The position numbers were made by a program, and so were the translations under genes. From Streptomyces novaecaesareae (GTDB lineage Bacteria; Actinomycetota; Actinomycetes; Streptomycetales; Streptomycetaceae), in assembly GCF_000716875.1 (NCBI RefSeq), contig NZ_JNWQ01000005.1, positions 1 to 64,000 on the forward strand: a stretch of DNA of 64,000 bases, written 5' to 3'. Positions 26,908 to 35,689 of the stretch are shown piece by piece (the stretch's first letter is position 1; every line of letters begins with the position of its first letter). The notes below the pieces were generated by a model. The model did not search any database, was not told where the DNA came from, and saw only the letters and a program-made list of their open reading frames with translations.

Positions 26908-28601
26908 AATGCCTCGCTCGGGGTGGTGAGGGCGGCGTTCCGGATGTCGCGCAGGCGGTGCAGGAGCTTGTCGGCGCCGAGGCCGAAGTGGTCGTGCAGG
27001 GCACGGTATTCGGCGAAGAGCCGGTCGTACACGTCGGCGGCGGCCGGGTCCGGCTGGTAGACGCCCTCCTGCACCCGGCCCATGGCGTCGGCCGCGGTCC
27101 GTACGTCCGGGTACGCCCCGGCGGCGACGGCGGCGTGGATCGCCGAGCCGAGCGCCGGGCCCTGCTCCGACTCGGCCACCGAGACCGGGCGGCGCAGCAC
27201 GTCGGCGTAGATCTGCATCAGCAGGGCGTTCTTCTTGAGGCCGCCGGTGACGATGAACTCGGTGACGGGGACCCCGCCCTGCTCCAGGGCCTCGACGATG
27301 ACCCGGGTGCCGAAGGCGGTGGCCTCCAGCAGAGCCCGGTAGATCTCCTCGGGGCGGGTGGCCAGGGTGAGTCCGACGATCACGCCGGACAGGTGGTGGT
27401 CGACCAGGGTGGAGCGGTTGCCGTTCATCCAGTCGAGGGCCACCAGGCCGTGCGCGCCGACGGGTTGGGCGGCCGCCTTGCGGGTGAGCAGCCGGTGCAG
27501 GTCCTCGCCGTTGGCCTCGGCCTCGGCCAGGTAGTCGGCGGGCACGCCCTGGCGCAGCCACCAGGCGAAGATGTCGCCGACGGCGCTCTGGCCGGCCTCG
27601 TAGCCGTAGGAGCCGGCGACGATGCCGTCCTGGACCACGCCGCAGATGCCGGGGACGTCGGCGAGCGTCTCGCCGTTGACGACGTGACAGGTGGACGTAC
27701 CCATGATGGCGAGGAGCCGGCCGTTGTCGACGGCGCGGGCGGCCGGGGCGGCGACGTGGGCGTCGACGTTGCCGGCCGCGACCGCGATGCCCTCCGGCAG
27801 GCCGGTCCACTCGGCGGCCTGCGCGGTGAGCGAGCCCACCCGGGAGCCGAGCGTGGAGAGCGGGTGTTCGAGGCGGGTGCGGGCGAAGTCGGCGAAGTCC
27901 GGGTGGAGCGCGGCGAGGTAGTCCTCGCTCGGGTAGCTCCCGTCCTGGTGGATGCCCTTGTAGCCGGCCGTGCAGGTGTTGCGGCTCTCGGCGCCGGTGA
28001 GCTGCCAGACGATCCAGTCGGCGGCCTCGATCCAGCGGGCGGTCGCGGCGTAGACGGCCGAGTCCTCCTCCAGGACCTGGAGGGCCTTGGCGTACTGCCA
28101 CTCGGCGGAGATCCGGCCGCCGTAGCGGGAGATCCACTTCTCGCCGCGGGCGTGGGCCAGGGCGTTGATCCGGTCTGCCTGGCCCTGGGCGGCGTGGTGC
28201 TTCCAGAGCTTGGGCCAGGCGTGCGGGCGGGTCTCCCACGCGGGCGTCTCGGCGAGCGGGGTGCCGTCGGCGAGTACCGGCAGGACGGTGCAGGCCGTGA
28301 AGTCGGTGGCGATCCCGATGACGTGGGCCGGGTCGACGCCGGCGGCGGCGATCGCGGCCGGGACGGCGGTGCGCAGCACCTCGCGCCAGTCCCCGGGGTG
28401 CTGCAGCGCCCAGTCGGGCGGGAGCGGCCGGCCGGTGCCGGGCAGTTCGCGCTCGATGACGGCGTGCGGGTACTCGTGGACGGCGGTTCCAACCTCCTCG
28501 CCGTCCTGTACCCGGACCACCACGGCGCGGCCGGAAAGGGTGCCGAAGTCGATGCCGACGACGTAGCGGTCCGCGTCGTCGGCGGCGGGGATCACGGTCA
28601 C
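26904..28601 (-). CDS. araB: Ribulokinase
   Basis: 565 residues, FGGY-family carbohydrate kinase that phosphorylates L-ribulose. The N-terminal phosphate loop is VVGIDFGTLSGRAVVV; later motifs include GNVDAHVAAP, MGTSTCHVVNG and the C-terminal adenosine motif TGGLKKNALLMQIYADVLRR. Length is standard for araB. It is the first gene of the araB-araD-araA transcript. The upstream region has two LacI-type operators (28804-28838), consistent with arabinose induction through the adjacent LacI-family gene. Confidence 0.93.
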   Translation of the reverse strand: MTVIPAADDADRYVVGIDFGTLSGRAVVVRVQDGEEVGTAVHEYPHAVIERELPGTGRPLPPDWALQHPGDWREVLRTAVPAAIAAAGVDPAHVIGIATDFTACTVLPVLADGTPLAETPAWETRPHAWPKLWKHHAAQGQADRINALAHARGEKWISRYGGRISAEWQYAKALQVLEEDSAVYAATARWIEAADWIVWQLTGAESRNTCTAGYKGIHQDGSYPSEDYLAALHPDFADFARTRLEHPLSTLGSRVGSLTAQAAEWTGLPEGIAVAAGNVDAHVAAPAARAVDNGRLLAIMGTSTCHVVNGETLADVPGICGVVQDGIVAGSYGYEAGQSAVGDIFAWWLRQGVPADYLAEAEANGEDLHRLLTRKAAAQPVGAHGLVALDWMNGNRSTLVDHHLSGVIVGLTLATRPEEIYRALLEATAFGTRVIVEALEQGGVPVTEFIVTGGLKKNALLMQIYADVLRRPVSVAESEQGPALGSAIHAAVAAGAYPDVRTAADAMGRVQEGVYQPDPAAADVYDRLFAEYRALHDHFGLGADKLLHRLRDIRNAALTTPSEAL

Positions 28602-28934
28602 TTCGTCATCCTTCGTACGGGAGGGCGGTGTTGGCGCCTGTCGCCGGTGCGATCCTCGACCGGGGCAGGGCGGAAGGCACCGGCGACAGGCTTCGTTCCG
28701 CTACCTCTCCCTCTGGAGGGCGGAACGCATGTCCGTCGGCCGGACGCACGGAAGCGGGCGCAGTGGGCCCGGCCGACGGAGAGTGGGGGCGTTGATGTCG
28801 TTCTTGTTAACGCTCATGTGAATTGTTAACGCTAACAATCTCCCTGTCAAGGGAGGTTTCGCGGCCTGATTCAACAAAAACGGGTGATCAGGGCGCTGGA
28901 GCCGACCGGGACGGTCAGTGGCGGCCGGAGGGCC
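28602..28934. promoter_or_regulatory. araB promoter region with two LacI-type operators
   Basis: 333 bases between the ends of two leftward genes: araB starts at its left and the regulator gene ends at its right. No gene is seen. TTGTTAACGCTAACAA (28823-28838) is a near-perfect palindrome and TTGTTAACGCTCAT (28804-28817) a second copy. Both match the operator type at 31907, 32055, 32774 and 41256. The stretch 28800-28860 is markedly AT-rich for this genome, as expected of a promoter. Confidence 0.8.
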
Positions 28935-29966
28935 TCAGCGCCGCATGGCGGGGCCCACACTGCGCCGCAGCACCAGCTCCGGGGTGATCTGCACATGCCC
29001 CGGGGAGGGCGCGGAGCTCTCCAGCTCCCCGACGAGCATCTCAAGGGCCCGTCTGCCGAGTTCGCCGAAGTCCTGCCGCACGGTGGTCAGCGGCGGGGTG
29101 AAGTAGGCGGCCTCCGGGATGTCGTCGAAGCCGACCACGCTGATCTCGTCCGGGACCGCCCGCCCGGCCTCGTGCAGGGCGCGCAGCAGGCCGAGGGCCA
29201 TGTGGTCGTTGGCGCAGAAGACGGCGGTGACATCGCGCAGTTCGATGATCCGCAGCCCCGCCTGGTAGCCGGACCGGGCGCTCCAGTCGCCGCGCTGCAC
29301 CTCCGGCACGGGGGCGCCGGCCGCCTGCAGCGTGAGGCGCCACCCCTCCTCGCGGTCCTGGCTCTCCAGCCAGTTGGCCGGTCCCGCCACGTGGTGCACG
29401 GTGCGGTGGCCCAGGTCGAGCAGGTGCCCGGTGGCCTCTCCGGCCCCGAAGCGGTTGCCCACCGACACCATGGGCACCTGCGTCTGGTTGCCCGATCCGA
29501 CCGCGACGACCGGCACCGAGCTGGAGAGCCGGGCCACCGCGCTGACGGTGGAGGTCTGCGGCGCGATCACCACGACGCCCTCCACCCCCTGGTCGCGCAG
29601 CCGGTCGACGGCCTCCTGGACCGAACGGCCGTCCAGCGAGCGCAGACTGGTCACGCTGACGAAGTACCCAGCGCTGCGCGCGGCCTGCTCGATGCCGTCC
29701 AGCATCGACGCGGGCCCGTAGAGCGTCGAGTCGAAGCTGACCACGCCGAGGGTCTGCGAGCGACGGGTGACCAGGGCGCGGGCGGCGGAGTTGGGCCGGT
29801 AGTCCAGCTCCCGGATGGCGGCCAGCACGCGGTCCCGGGTGTCCGGCCGGACGTGCGGGGCGCCGTTGAGCACCCGGGACACCGTCTGGTGGGACACACC
29901 GGCCAGTTTCGCCACGTCCGCCATCACGGGCTGGCGCTGTTCCGTCCCGGCACTCTCGGTTCCCAC
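28935..29966 (-). CDS. LacI-family repressor of the arabinose locus
   Basis: 343 residues. N-terminal LacI helix-turn-helix: PVMADVAKLAGVSHQTVSRV and RDRVLAAIRELDYRPNSAAR. The rest is a periplasmic-binding-protein-like sensor domain. I chose the GTG at 29964-29966, which has GAGGGGAC in front; a longer GTG start at 30026 is possible. It lies upstream of araB on the same strand, and similar palindromes flank both its sides (30095 and 28804-28838). Control of araBDA, the arabinofuranosidase and the sugar transporter is inferred from the shared operators. Confidence 0.85.
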   Translation of the reverse strand: MGTESAGTEQRQPVMADVAKLAGVSHQTVSRVLNGAPHVRPDTRDRVLAAIRELDYRPNSAARALVTRRSQTLGVVSFDSTLYGPASMLDGIEQAARSAGYFVSVTSLRSLDGRSVQEAVDRLRDQGVEGVVVIAPQTSTVSAVARLSSSVPVVAVGSGNQTQVPMVSVGNRFGAGEATGHLLDLGHRTVHHVAGPANWLESQDREEGWRLTLQAAGAPVPEVQRGDWSARSGYQAGLRIIELRDVTAVFCANDHMALGLLRALHEAGRAVPDEISVVGFDDIPEAAYFTPPLTTVRQDFGELGRRALEMLVGELESSAPSPGHVQITPELVLRRSVGPAMRR

Positions 29967-30094
29967 TAGCAGTCCCCTCCTCGGCTGTGACCACAGTACG
30001 CGACCAGGTCCAGGCCAATTCGTCACCCTCGGTCCATCGGGCGGCTCTCTTCATACCAGCCGGTCGGGCCACCCACATGTGGCCATTGCGGCGA

Positions 30095-30106
30095 GTGAGC
30101 GCTCAC
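30095..30106. promoter_or_regulatory. LacI-type palindrome upstream of the repressor gene
   Basis: GTGAGCGCTCAC is a perfect 12-bp palindrome about 130 bp upstream of the repressor start, so it may allow autoregulation. The rest of the 29967-30382 gap holds only a tandem repeat and a terminator. Confidence 0.6.
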
Positions 30107-30260
30107 GGCTTCGCCCCAACCACCAAAAAGGGCCGGATCGGGCGCCGCGGGCATGTACGTGATCTCGACGCCTCCGACACCTCCGACGCCTTCCCGCTTC
30201 GCGGCCGGGTCACACCATTCGAAGGCCGGGACCGCGGAATCGCGTGCCCGCCCGGACGCC

Positions 30261-30340
30261 GCAGCCGGGCGGAAGCGGCCGGGCCCGCAGCCTGGCCGAA
30301 GCAACCGGGCCCCGCAGCCTGGCGGAAGCGATCGGGCCCC
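30261..30340. repeat. Three tandem copies of a 26-27-bp unit
   Basis: Units 30261-30286, 30287-30313 and 30314-30340 share the pattern gcagcctggcggaagcgatc followed by gggcccc. They are noncoding and run directly into the terminator hairpin downstream of the arabinofuranosidase. Confidence 0.75.
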
Positions 30341-30369
30341 GGCTCCGCTCGGTGCGGAGCCGGGGCCCG
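30333..30369 (-). terminator. Terminator of the arabinofuranosidase gene
   Basis: A perfect 16-bp stem (30333-30348 with 30354-30369) and a 5-base loop lie just 3' of the leftward arabinofuranosidase gene. Confidence 0.85.
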
Positions 30370-30382
30370 GCCGGGAGGGTCG

Positions 30383-31867
30383 TCAGCCGCGTGCCCACCG
30401 CTGGTTGTCGCCGCCCCAGCAGTTCCACAGCTGGACGGGCGTGCCGTTCGCGACCGCCGCCCCGGCGACGTCCAGGCACCGGCCGGACTGGACGCCCACG
30501 ACGCTGCCGTCACCGTTGAACTGCCACTGCTGGTTGGCACCGCCGTTGCAGGGCCAGGTCACCACCTTGGTGCCGTCGGCGGTTCCGCCCGCGTACGCGT
30601 CCAGGCACAGCGTGGTGCCGGAGAGGTTCACGGTGAGCCGGCCGTCGGCGGTGCGGGTCCAGGCCTGGTTGGCTCCTCCGTTGCAGCTGTAGATCTGCGC
30701 CTGCACCCCGGCCGTGCTGGAGGCGTTCGGCACGTCCAGGCACTTGCCCGAACCCGCCCCGCGCAGCGCCCCGGTGGCAACGACGGGGGCCTCGGTGTAG
30801 CCGGCGGCCACCACGTTGGCCTGGACGGCGTTCTCGGTGGCGTCCGAGGGGTAGCCGCTGGTCATCACGCCTTCGTAGAAGGTGCCCCGGGCGCCCTTGC
30901 TGTTGTCGCCGCCGATGCCGAGGATGATCGCGCCCTCCTTGTGCATCGGGTTGTAGCCGGAGGCGTTCGGGCGCGGCCCCGAGTAGAACGTCGACAGGCC
31001 GCCGGACCGGGCGTCGCCGGCGCGGATCGCCCACTGGTTCGGCGCGCCCTTGACCATGGCGGTCAGGAAGCGGTGGTCGACCGTCGGGTCGTTGGCGTTG
31101 TAGCCCGTGTTGGCCCCGGAGAACAGGCCGTTCTCCAGGTCGGCCATCACCCAGGGGCCCGGGCCGCTGCCGTAGCCCCAGACCTTGATGTTGCCGAAGT
31201 AGATCGCCTCCATGTGACCGTTGCCGGTGTCGTTGCTGCTCGTCTCGGCGTTGCCGTAGTCGAAGCAGCAACCGCCGTTGGAGTGCGTGCCGTCGAGGAT
31301 CGCGTACATCCCCTCGGGCTGGTCGCCGGTCGCGATGCCCGAGGTGTGGTTGTTGCGGTACCCGGTGCCGGGCGCCACGTAGACGCCGTACGCCTTGTGA
31401 CCGTTGAGCGTGGTGGGCGCGAGGGTCGCGACGGCGAGGTCGTCCGGGCCGGGCGCGGCCCCGCCGCCGGGCGCCTGGGTGAGGTGGTTGCGCCGCCCGC
31501 TCTGGTCGTAGATCACGCTGATGACGCAGGTGGTGCCGGCGCAGAACGCGTCCTGCGCGGCGGCGTCGGCGTAGCCGCCCGCGCCCAGGGCGCCGATGTC
31601 CCGTACCGCCTTGTCCGACGTGCGCGTGACCTGGTAGAGCGGCCCGCCGTAACCGGCGTACAGCGCGCGGGTGGTGCTGTGCGCAGCCACGCAGGGCGTC
31701 CCGCCCGCGGCGTAGATGTCGCACGGCCCCTGCGCGGCCGCCTGTGCCACGCCGCTCGTCGCGGCGGCACCGGCCAGTGCGCCGACCAGGACGGCGAGGG
31801 CCGCCCCGGCTCGGGCGAGGCGGCGCAGCGCACCGCTTCCGCGGATCGTCCTTCTGTTGTCACTCAT
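30383..31867 (-). CDS. abfB: Secreted alpha-L-arabinofuranosidase, GH54 plus ricin-type lectin domain
   Basis: 494 residues: long signal peptide (about 1-43, ending VAQAAA), a GH54 catalytic domain (about 47-360) with the family opening PCDIYAAGGTPCVAAHSTTR and the EGMYAILDGTHSNGGCCFDY loop with its adjacent cysteine pair, then a ricin-B/CBM13 domain (about 365-494) with QW repeats (NQAWT, NQQWQ, NQRWARG). Fungal GH54 enzymes usually end in CBM42, so the CBM13 ending is a bacterial arrangement. It releases L-arabinose from arabinan or arabinoxylan outside the cell. An operator lies about 40 bp upstream, so it should be induced with araB. Confidence 0.9.
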   Translation of the reverse strand: MSDNRRTIRGSGALRRLARAGAALAVLVGALAGAAATSGVAQAAAQGPCDIYAAGGTPCVAAHSTTRALYAGYGGPLYQVTRTSDKAVRDIGALGAGGYADAAAQDAFCAGTTCVISVIYDQSGRRNHLTQAPGGGAAPGPDDLAVATLAPTTLNGHKAYGVYVAPGTGYRNNHTSGIATGDQPEGMYAILDGTHSNGGCCFDYGNAETSSNDTGNGHMEAIYFGNIKVWGYGSGPGPWVMADLENGLFSGANTGYNANDPTVDHRFLTAMVKGAPNQWAIRAGDARSGGLSTFYSGPRPNASGYNPMHKEGAIILGIGGDNSKGARGTFYEGVMTSGYPSDATENAVQANVVAAGYTEAPVVATGALRGAGSGKCLDVPNASSTAGVQAQIYSCNGGANQAWTRTADGRLTVNLSGTTLCLDAYAGGTADGTKVVTWPCNGGANQQWQFNGDGSVVGVQSGRCLDVAGAAVANGTPVQLWNCWGGDNQRWARG

Positions 31868-31906
31868 GGTGTCTCCCTGCTCATCCTTGAGCGCGGCCAG
31901 GGGGTG

Positions 31907-31923
31907 ATGTGAGCGCTAACAGT
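31907..31923 (-). promoter_or_regulatory. LacI-type operator before the arabinofuranosidase
   Basis: ATGTGAGCGCTAACAGT matches the operator pattern near araB. It lies about 40 bp upstream of the leftward arabinofuranosidase start. The surrounding gap (31868-32172) contains no gene and a second palindrome at 32055. Confidence 0.75.
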
Positions 31924-32054
31924 CGCGACAGTGCTCCTTTCGACCGCGCTCCGTCAAGACCTTCGACAGATCCCACCGACCCGCCGGCCCACTCGCTTCC
32001 GCGGCCTGGCGGTACGTCAACAAGACTCAGCGCCAGGCCTGTTGACGGTCGCCA

Positions 32055-32068
32055 TGTGAGCGCTCACA
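32055..32068 (+). promoter_or_regulatory. Perfect LacI-type palindrome before the ABC remnant
   Basis: TGTGAGCGCTCACA is a perfect 14-bp palindrome about 105 bp upstream of the start of the broken transporter gene. It suggests the remnant was once under the same repressor. Confidence 0.7.
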
Positions 32069-32172
32069 CTCAAACCTCGATGCACCCCGTCGCCTCCGGG
32101 CCCACCGCACACCCCTGTCGCCCCCTTTCGGCTGCGCCCCCACCCCACCGGCAGTGACCGAGTGGAACAACC

Positions 32173-32601
32173 GTGCGCGCACTCCTCCGTCGGCGTTCCA
32201 GAACCTGCCGCACGGCGTCGGCCGCGGTCGCCGTCACCGTCCTCGCCCCGGCCGCCGGCTGCAGCAAACAGGGCGCCGGCGGCTCCCGCGCGGGGGGCGC
32301 TGCGCCGGGCCCTGTTCGACCGCGCCGGCACCCGGCACGAGGCCCACGCCCTGCCGGCGGAGATCGGCATCGGGGGCGTCGACGTCGACCGACCGGTGGA
32401 GCGGCCGCCCGTCCCGCTGCGGCAGATGATCGAGATCGCCGAGGCCTGGGGCAACCGGCCGCGGGCCCTGATCCTGATCCTGATCCTGGCCCTGGTCCTG
32501 GTCCTGGCCCTGATCCTGATCCTGGACGAGCCGACCTCCCCATCGTGCTCGGCTGCATCCCGGGCCCGGCCGTCACGGCCGACCGCCTGCGCGCCAGGCG
32601 C
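32173..32601 (+). pseudogene. Decayed sugar ABC transporter (binding protein fused to ATPase debris)
   Basis: A GTG-started lipoprotein signal (MRALLRRRSRTCRTASAA, then VTVLAPAAGC with the lipobox Cys) begins like a sugar-binding protein but stops making sense after about 35 codons. In another frame, from about 32299, the sequence reads ALRRALFDRAG, then LRQMIEIAEAWGNRPRALIL and LDEPTS. This is the signature-to-Walker-B part of a sugar ABC ATPase. A run of 6-bp repeats inserts extra Leu-Ile/Val-Leu residues into Walker B. So a deletion fused two transporter genes, and they then decayed. An intact transporter of the same kind follows at 32930. Confidence 0.7.
32468..32525 (+). repeat. Hexanucleotide repeat (ctgatc/ctggcc/ctggtc) inside the ABC remnant
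   Basis: About nine consecutive 6-bp units of the form ctg-atc, ctg-gcc or ctg-gtc. They encode alternating Leu with Ile, Ala or Val in the place of the Walker B strand of the decayed ATPase. This is a typical slippage product. Confidence 0.85.
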
Positions 32602-32773
32602 GTGGCGAGGAGGTCCTGAGGCCGTACCGCAACCAGTTGTTCACCGATGATTCACCGAACTCTCACGCGGCGAATTCCGGCGGGGCCCGCCGTTCCGGTG
32701 GAGCGTGTCCGGCCGGTCCGGCCGACGGCGAACCGCTATCCAACGGTGATCCAAGGCCTCTTGACGCCGCCGT

Positions 32774-32787
32774 TGTTAGCGTTAACA
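32774..32787 (+). promoter_or_regulatory. LacI-type operator before the sugar ABC operon
   Basis: TGTTAGCGTTAACA is a near-palindrome of the same type as those near araB, about 145 bp upstream of the binding-protein gene. The rest of the 32602-32929 gap shows only the GGAGG ribosome site at 32921-32925. Confidence 0.75.
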
Positions 32788-32929
32788 CTTCATTACACGC
32801 CAGGCCAGAGCCATCGCCGCCCCGACGTTCCACAGCGCGAGGGACCGCTCCGGCCGGCCCCGCTCGACCGCTCCCAGTCGCCCATCAGGGGCGCGCTGTG
32901 CCCGGTCGCGGAACATCACTGGAGGAACT

Positions 32930-34024
32930 GTGCGGAAGATTTCGGCGGGCCTGGTCGCCGCTGGCCTGGTGCTCTCGCTGGCGGCCTGCGGCCAGAGCTC
33001 CAACGGAGCCGGTGACGGCCCCGCCAAGGGCGACGCCAAGGGTGGCCTGGTCGGCATCGCGATGCCGACCAAGTCGTCGGAACGCTGGATCAACGACGGC
33101 AACAACATGGTCAAGGAGTTCCAGTCCAAGGGCTACAAGACCGACCTGCAGTACGGCGACAACGTGGTGGAGAACCAGGTCTCCCAGGTGGAGAACATGA
33201 TCACCAAGGGCGCCAAGCTGCTGGTGATCGCCGCCATCGACGGCTCCTCCCTCACCAACGTGCTGCAGAAGGCCGCCGACGCCCACATCCCGGTGATCTC
33301 CTATGACCGGCTGATCCGTGGCACGGCGAACGTCGACTACTACGCGACCTTCGACAACCAGAAGGTCGGTGTCCTCCAGGGCAGCTACATCGTCGACAAG
33401 CTCGGCCTCGCCGACGGCAAGGGGCCCTTCAACATCGAGCTGTTCGCCGGTTCGCCGGACGACAACAACGCCACCTTCTTCTTCAACGGCGCGATGAGCG
33501 TCCTCAAGCCGTACATCGACCAGAAGAAGCTGGTCGTGCAGAGCGGCCAGACCGAGTTCAACCAGGTCGCCACGCTGCGCTGGGACGGCGGTGTCGCCCA
33601 GTCCCGGATGGACAACCTGCTGAGCAAGGCCTACACCTCCGCCCACGTCGACGCCGTGCTCTCGCCGTACGACGGCATCTCGATCGGCATCCTGTCCTCG
33701 CTCAAGGGCGTCGGCTACGGCACCGCCAAGTCGCTGCCCATCGTCACGGGCCAGGACGGCGAGCTGGCCTCGGTGAAGTCGATCATCGCGGGCGAGCAGA
33801 CCCAGACCGTCTACAAGGACACCCGCCAGCTGGCCAAGGCCGCCGTCCAGATGGGCGACGCGCTGCTGACCGGCGGCAAGCCCGAGGTCAACGACACCAC
33901 CCAGTACAACAACGGTGTGAAGACCGTCCCGGCGCAGCTGCTCCAGCCGGTCAGTGTCGACAAGGACAACTACCAGAAGGTCCTGGTCGACAGCGGTCAG
34001 TACACCGCGGACCAGCTCAAGTAG
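32930..34024 (+). CDS. chvE: ChvE-type multiple-sugar ABC transporter binding lipoprotein
   Basis: 364 residues. GTG start with GGAGG at 32921. Lipoprotein signal ending LSLAAC (lipobox Cys about 20). The mature protein is a periplasmic-binding-protein type 1 fold of the ChvE/GguAB class: [19 protein letters not shown], the PVISYDRLI strand and the late [10 protein letters not shown] segment. Relatives bind arabinose, galactose, xylose or glucose. Placement between arabinose genes and a LacI-type operator favours L-arabinose. A hairpin separates it from the ATPase gene, consistent with higher expression of the binding protein. Confidence 0.9.
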   Translation: MRKISAGLVAAGLVLSLAACGQSSNGAGDGPAKGDAKGGLVGIAMPTKSSERWINDGNNMVKEFQSKGYKTDLQYGDNVVENQVSQVENMITKGAKLLVIAAIDGSSLTNVLQKAADAHIPVISYDRLIRGTANVDYYATFDNQKVGVLQGSYIVDKLGLADGKGPFNIELFAGSPDDNNATFFFNGAMSVLKPYIDQKKLVVQSGQTEFNQVATLRWDGGVAQSRMDNLLSKAYTSAHVDAVLSPYDGISIGILSSLKGVGYGTAKSLPIVTGQDGELASVKSIIAGEQTQTVYKDTRQLAKAAVQMGDALLTGGKPEVNDTTQYNNGVKTVPAQLLQPVSVDKDNYQKVLVDSGQYTADQLK

Positions 34025-34070
34025 CCCACGGGCCCGTCACCGGGCCCCTGCCGAAACCGGCGGTGCGGAA

Positions 34071-34092
34071 CCCGGGCTCCCCGGAGCCCGGG
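34071..34092 (+). other. Hairpin between binding-protein and ATPase genes
   Basis: Arms 34071-34080 and 34083-34092 (cccgggctcc with its complement) can form a stable stem in the 114-bp gap. In ABC sugar operons such hairpins commonly protect or partially terminate the message after the binding-protein gene; that role is inferred. Confidence 0.6.
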
Positions 34093-34138
34093 GCCCCCTC
34101 CCCCACCGCACCGCCCCGAACGATACGGACGCACACCC

Positions 34139-35686
34139 ATGGCTGGACCCGTTCTCGAAATGCGGTCGATCAGCAAGTCGTTCCCCGGCGTCAAGGCGCT
34201 CTCCGAGGTCAACCTGACCGTCGGTGCCGGCGAGGTGCACGCCATCTGCGGCGAGAACGGCGCCGGCAAGTCCACCCTGATGAAGGTGCTCAGCGGCGTC
34301 TACCCGCACGGCGCCTACGAGGGCGAGATCCTCTTCGAGGGCGAGCCCTGCCGCTTCAAGGACATCCGGGCGAGCGAGCAGCGCGGCATCGTGATCATCC
34401 ACCAGGAACTGGCGCTGGTGCCGTACCTGTCCATCGCCGAGAACGTCTTCCTCGGTAACGAGCACGCCTCCCGCGGCATCATCAGCTGGCACCGGACGCT
34501 CACCCACGCCGCCGAACTGCTCCGCCAGGTCGGCCTCGACGAGAGCCCGCACACCCGGATCGCCGACCTCGGCGTGGGCAAGCAGCAGCTGGTCGAGATC
34601 GCCAAGGCGCTGGCCAAGAAGGTCAAGCTGCTCATCCTGGACGAGCCGACCGCAGCGCTGAACGACGAGGACAGCCGCAAGCTGCTCGACCTGATCCTCG
34701 AACTCAAGGCGCAGGGCATCTCCTGCATCATCATCTCGCACAAGCTGAACGAGATCGCCCGGGTCGCGGACTCCGTGACCATCCTGCGCGACGGGCAGAC
34801 CATCGAGACCATCGCGATCGGCCCCGAGGGCATCTCCGAGGACCGGATCATCCGCGGCATGGTCGGCCGCGACCTGGAGCACCGCTACCCCGAGCGCACC
34901 CCGGACATCGGGGAGGTCGCCTTCGAGGTCGAGGACTGGAGCGTCCGGCACCCGATCGACCAGCAGCGCATGGTCGTGGACGGCGCCTCGCTGAACGTGC
35001 GGCGCGGTGAGATCGTCGGCATCGCCGGCCTGATGGGCGCCGGCCGCACCGAACTGGCGATGAGCGTCTTCGGCCGCTCGTACGGGCGGTGGGCCGCCGG
35101 CCGGGTACGGCTGCACGGCCAGGAGATCCGTACCCGGACGGTGCCCGAGGCGATCGGGCACGGCATCGCGTACGTCACCGAGGACCGCAAGCAGCTCGGC
35201 CTCAACCTCATCGACGACATCAGCCGGAACATCTCGCTGAGCGCGCTCGGCAAGGTCGCCAGCTACGGCCGGGTCAACCGGCACGAGGAGGCCAAGGTCG
35301 CCGAATCGTTCCGGCACACCATGAACATCAAGGCCCCGACGGTGTTCACCCGGACCGGCACGCTCAGCGGCGGCAACCAGCAGAAGGTCGTCCTCAGCAA
35401 GTGGATCTTCGCCGGGCCGGAGGTGCTGATCCTCGACGAGCCCACCCGCGGCATCGACATCGGCGCGAAGGCGGAGATCTACACGGTGATCGCCGAGCTG
35501 GCCGCCCAGGGCAAGGCCGTGCTCGTCATCTCGTCCGAACTCCCCGAACTCCTGGGCCTGTGCGACCGGATCTACACCATGGCCGAAAGCCGGATCACCG
35601 GCGAGGTGGCCCGTGCCGACGCCACCCAGGAATCCCTTATGCGGCTCATGACCATGAGCACCGCATCCAGCAACGAGCAGGTGTGA
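34139..35686 (+). CDS. mmsA: Sugar ABC transporter ATPase, two fused ATPase domains
   Basis: 515 residues with two ABC domains (about 1-245 and 260-505), the CUT2 arrangement. Domain 1 has Walker [10 protein letters not shown], signature region [15 protein letters not shown] and Walker [12 protein letters not shown]. Domain 2 has a degenerate Walker A (GLMGAGRTE), the proper signature LSGGNQQKV and [11 protein letters not shown], as usual in the family. It energises the permease encoded 4 bp downstream and uses the ChvE-like protein upstream. It is the intact counterpart of the ATPase debris at 32299-32601. Confidence 0.93.
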   Translation: MAGPVLEMRSISKSFPGVKALSEVNLTVGAGEVHAICGENGAGKSTLMKVLSGVYPHGAYEGEILFEGEPCRFKDIRASEQRGIVIIHQELALVPYLSIAENVFLGNEHASRGIISWHRTLTHAAELLRQVGLDESPHTRIADLGVGKQQLVEIAKALAKKVKLLILDEPTAALNDEDSRKLLDLILELKAQGISCIIISHKLNEIARVADSVTILRDGQTIETIAIGPEGISEDRIIRGMVGRDLEHRYPERTPDIGEVAFEVEDWSVRHPIDQQRMVVDGASLNVRRGEIVGIAGLMGAGRTELAMSVFGRSYGRWAAGRVRLHGQEIRTRTVPEAIGHGIAYVTEDRKQLGLNLIDDISRNISLSALGKVASYGRVNRHEEAKVAESFRHTMNIKAPTVFTRTGTLSGGNQQKVVLSKWIFAGPEVLILDEPTRGIDIGAKAEIYTVIAELAAQGKAVLVISSELPELLGLCDRIYTMAESRITGEVARADATQESLMRLMTMSTASSNEQV

Positions 35687-35689
35687 GGC

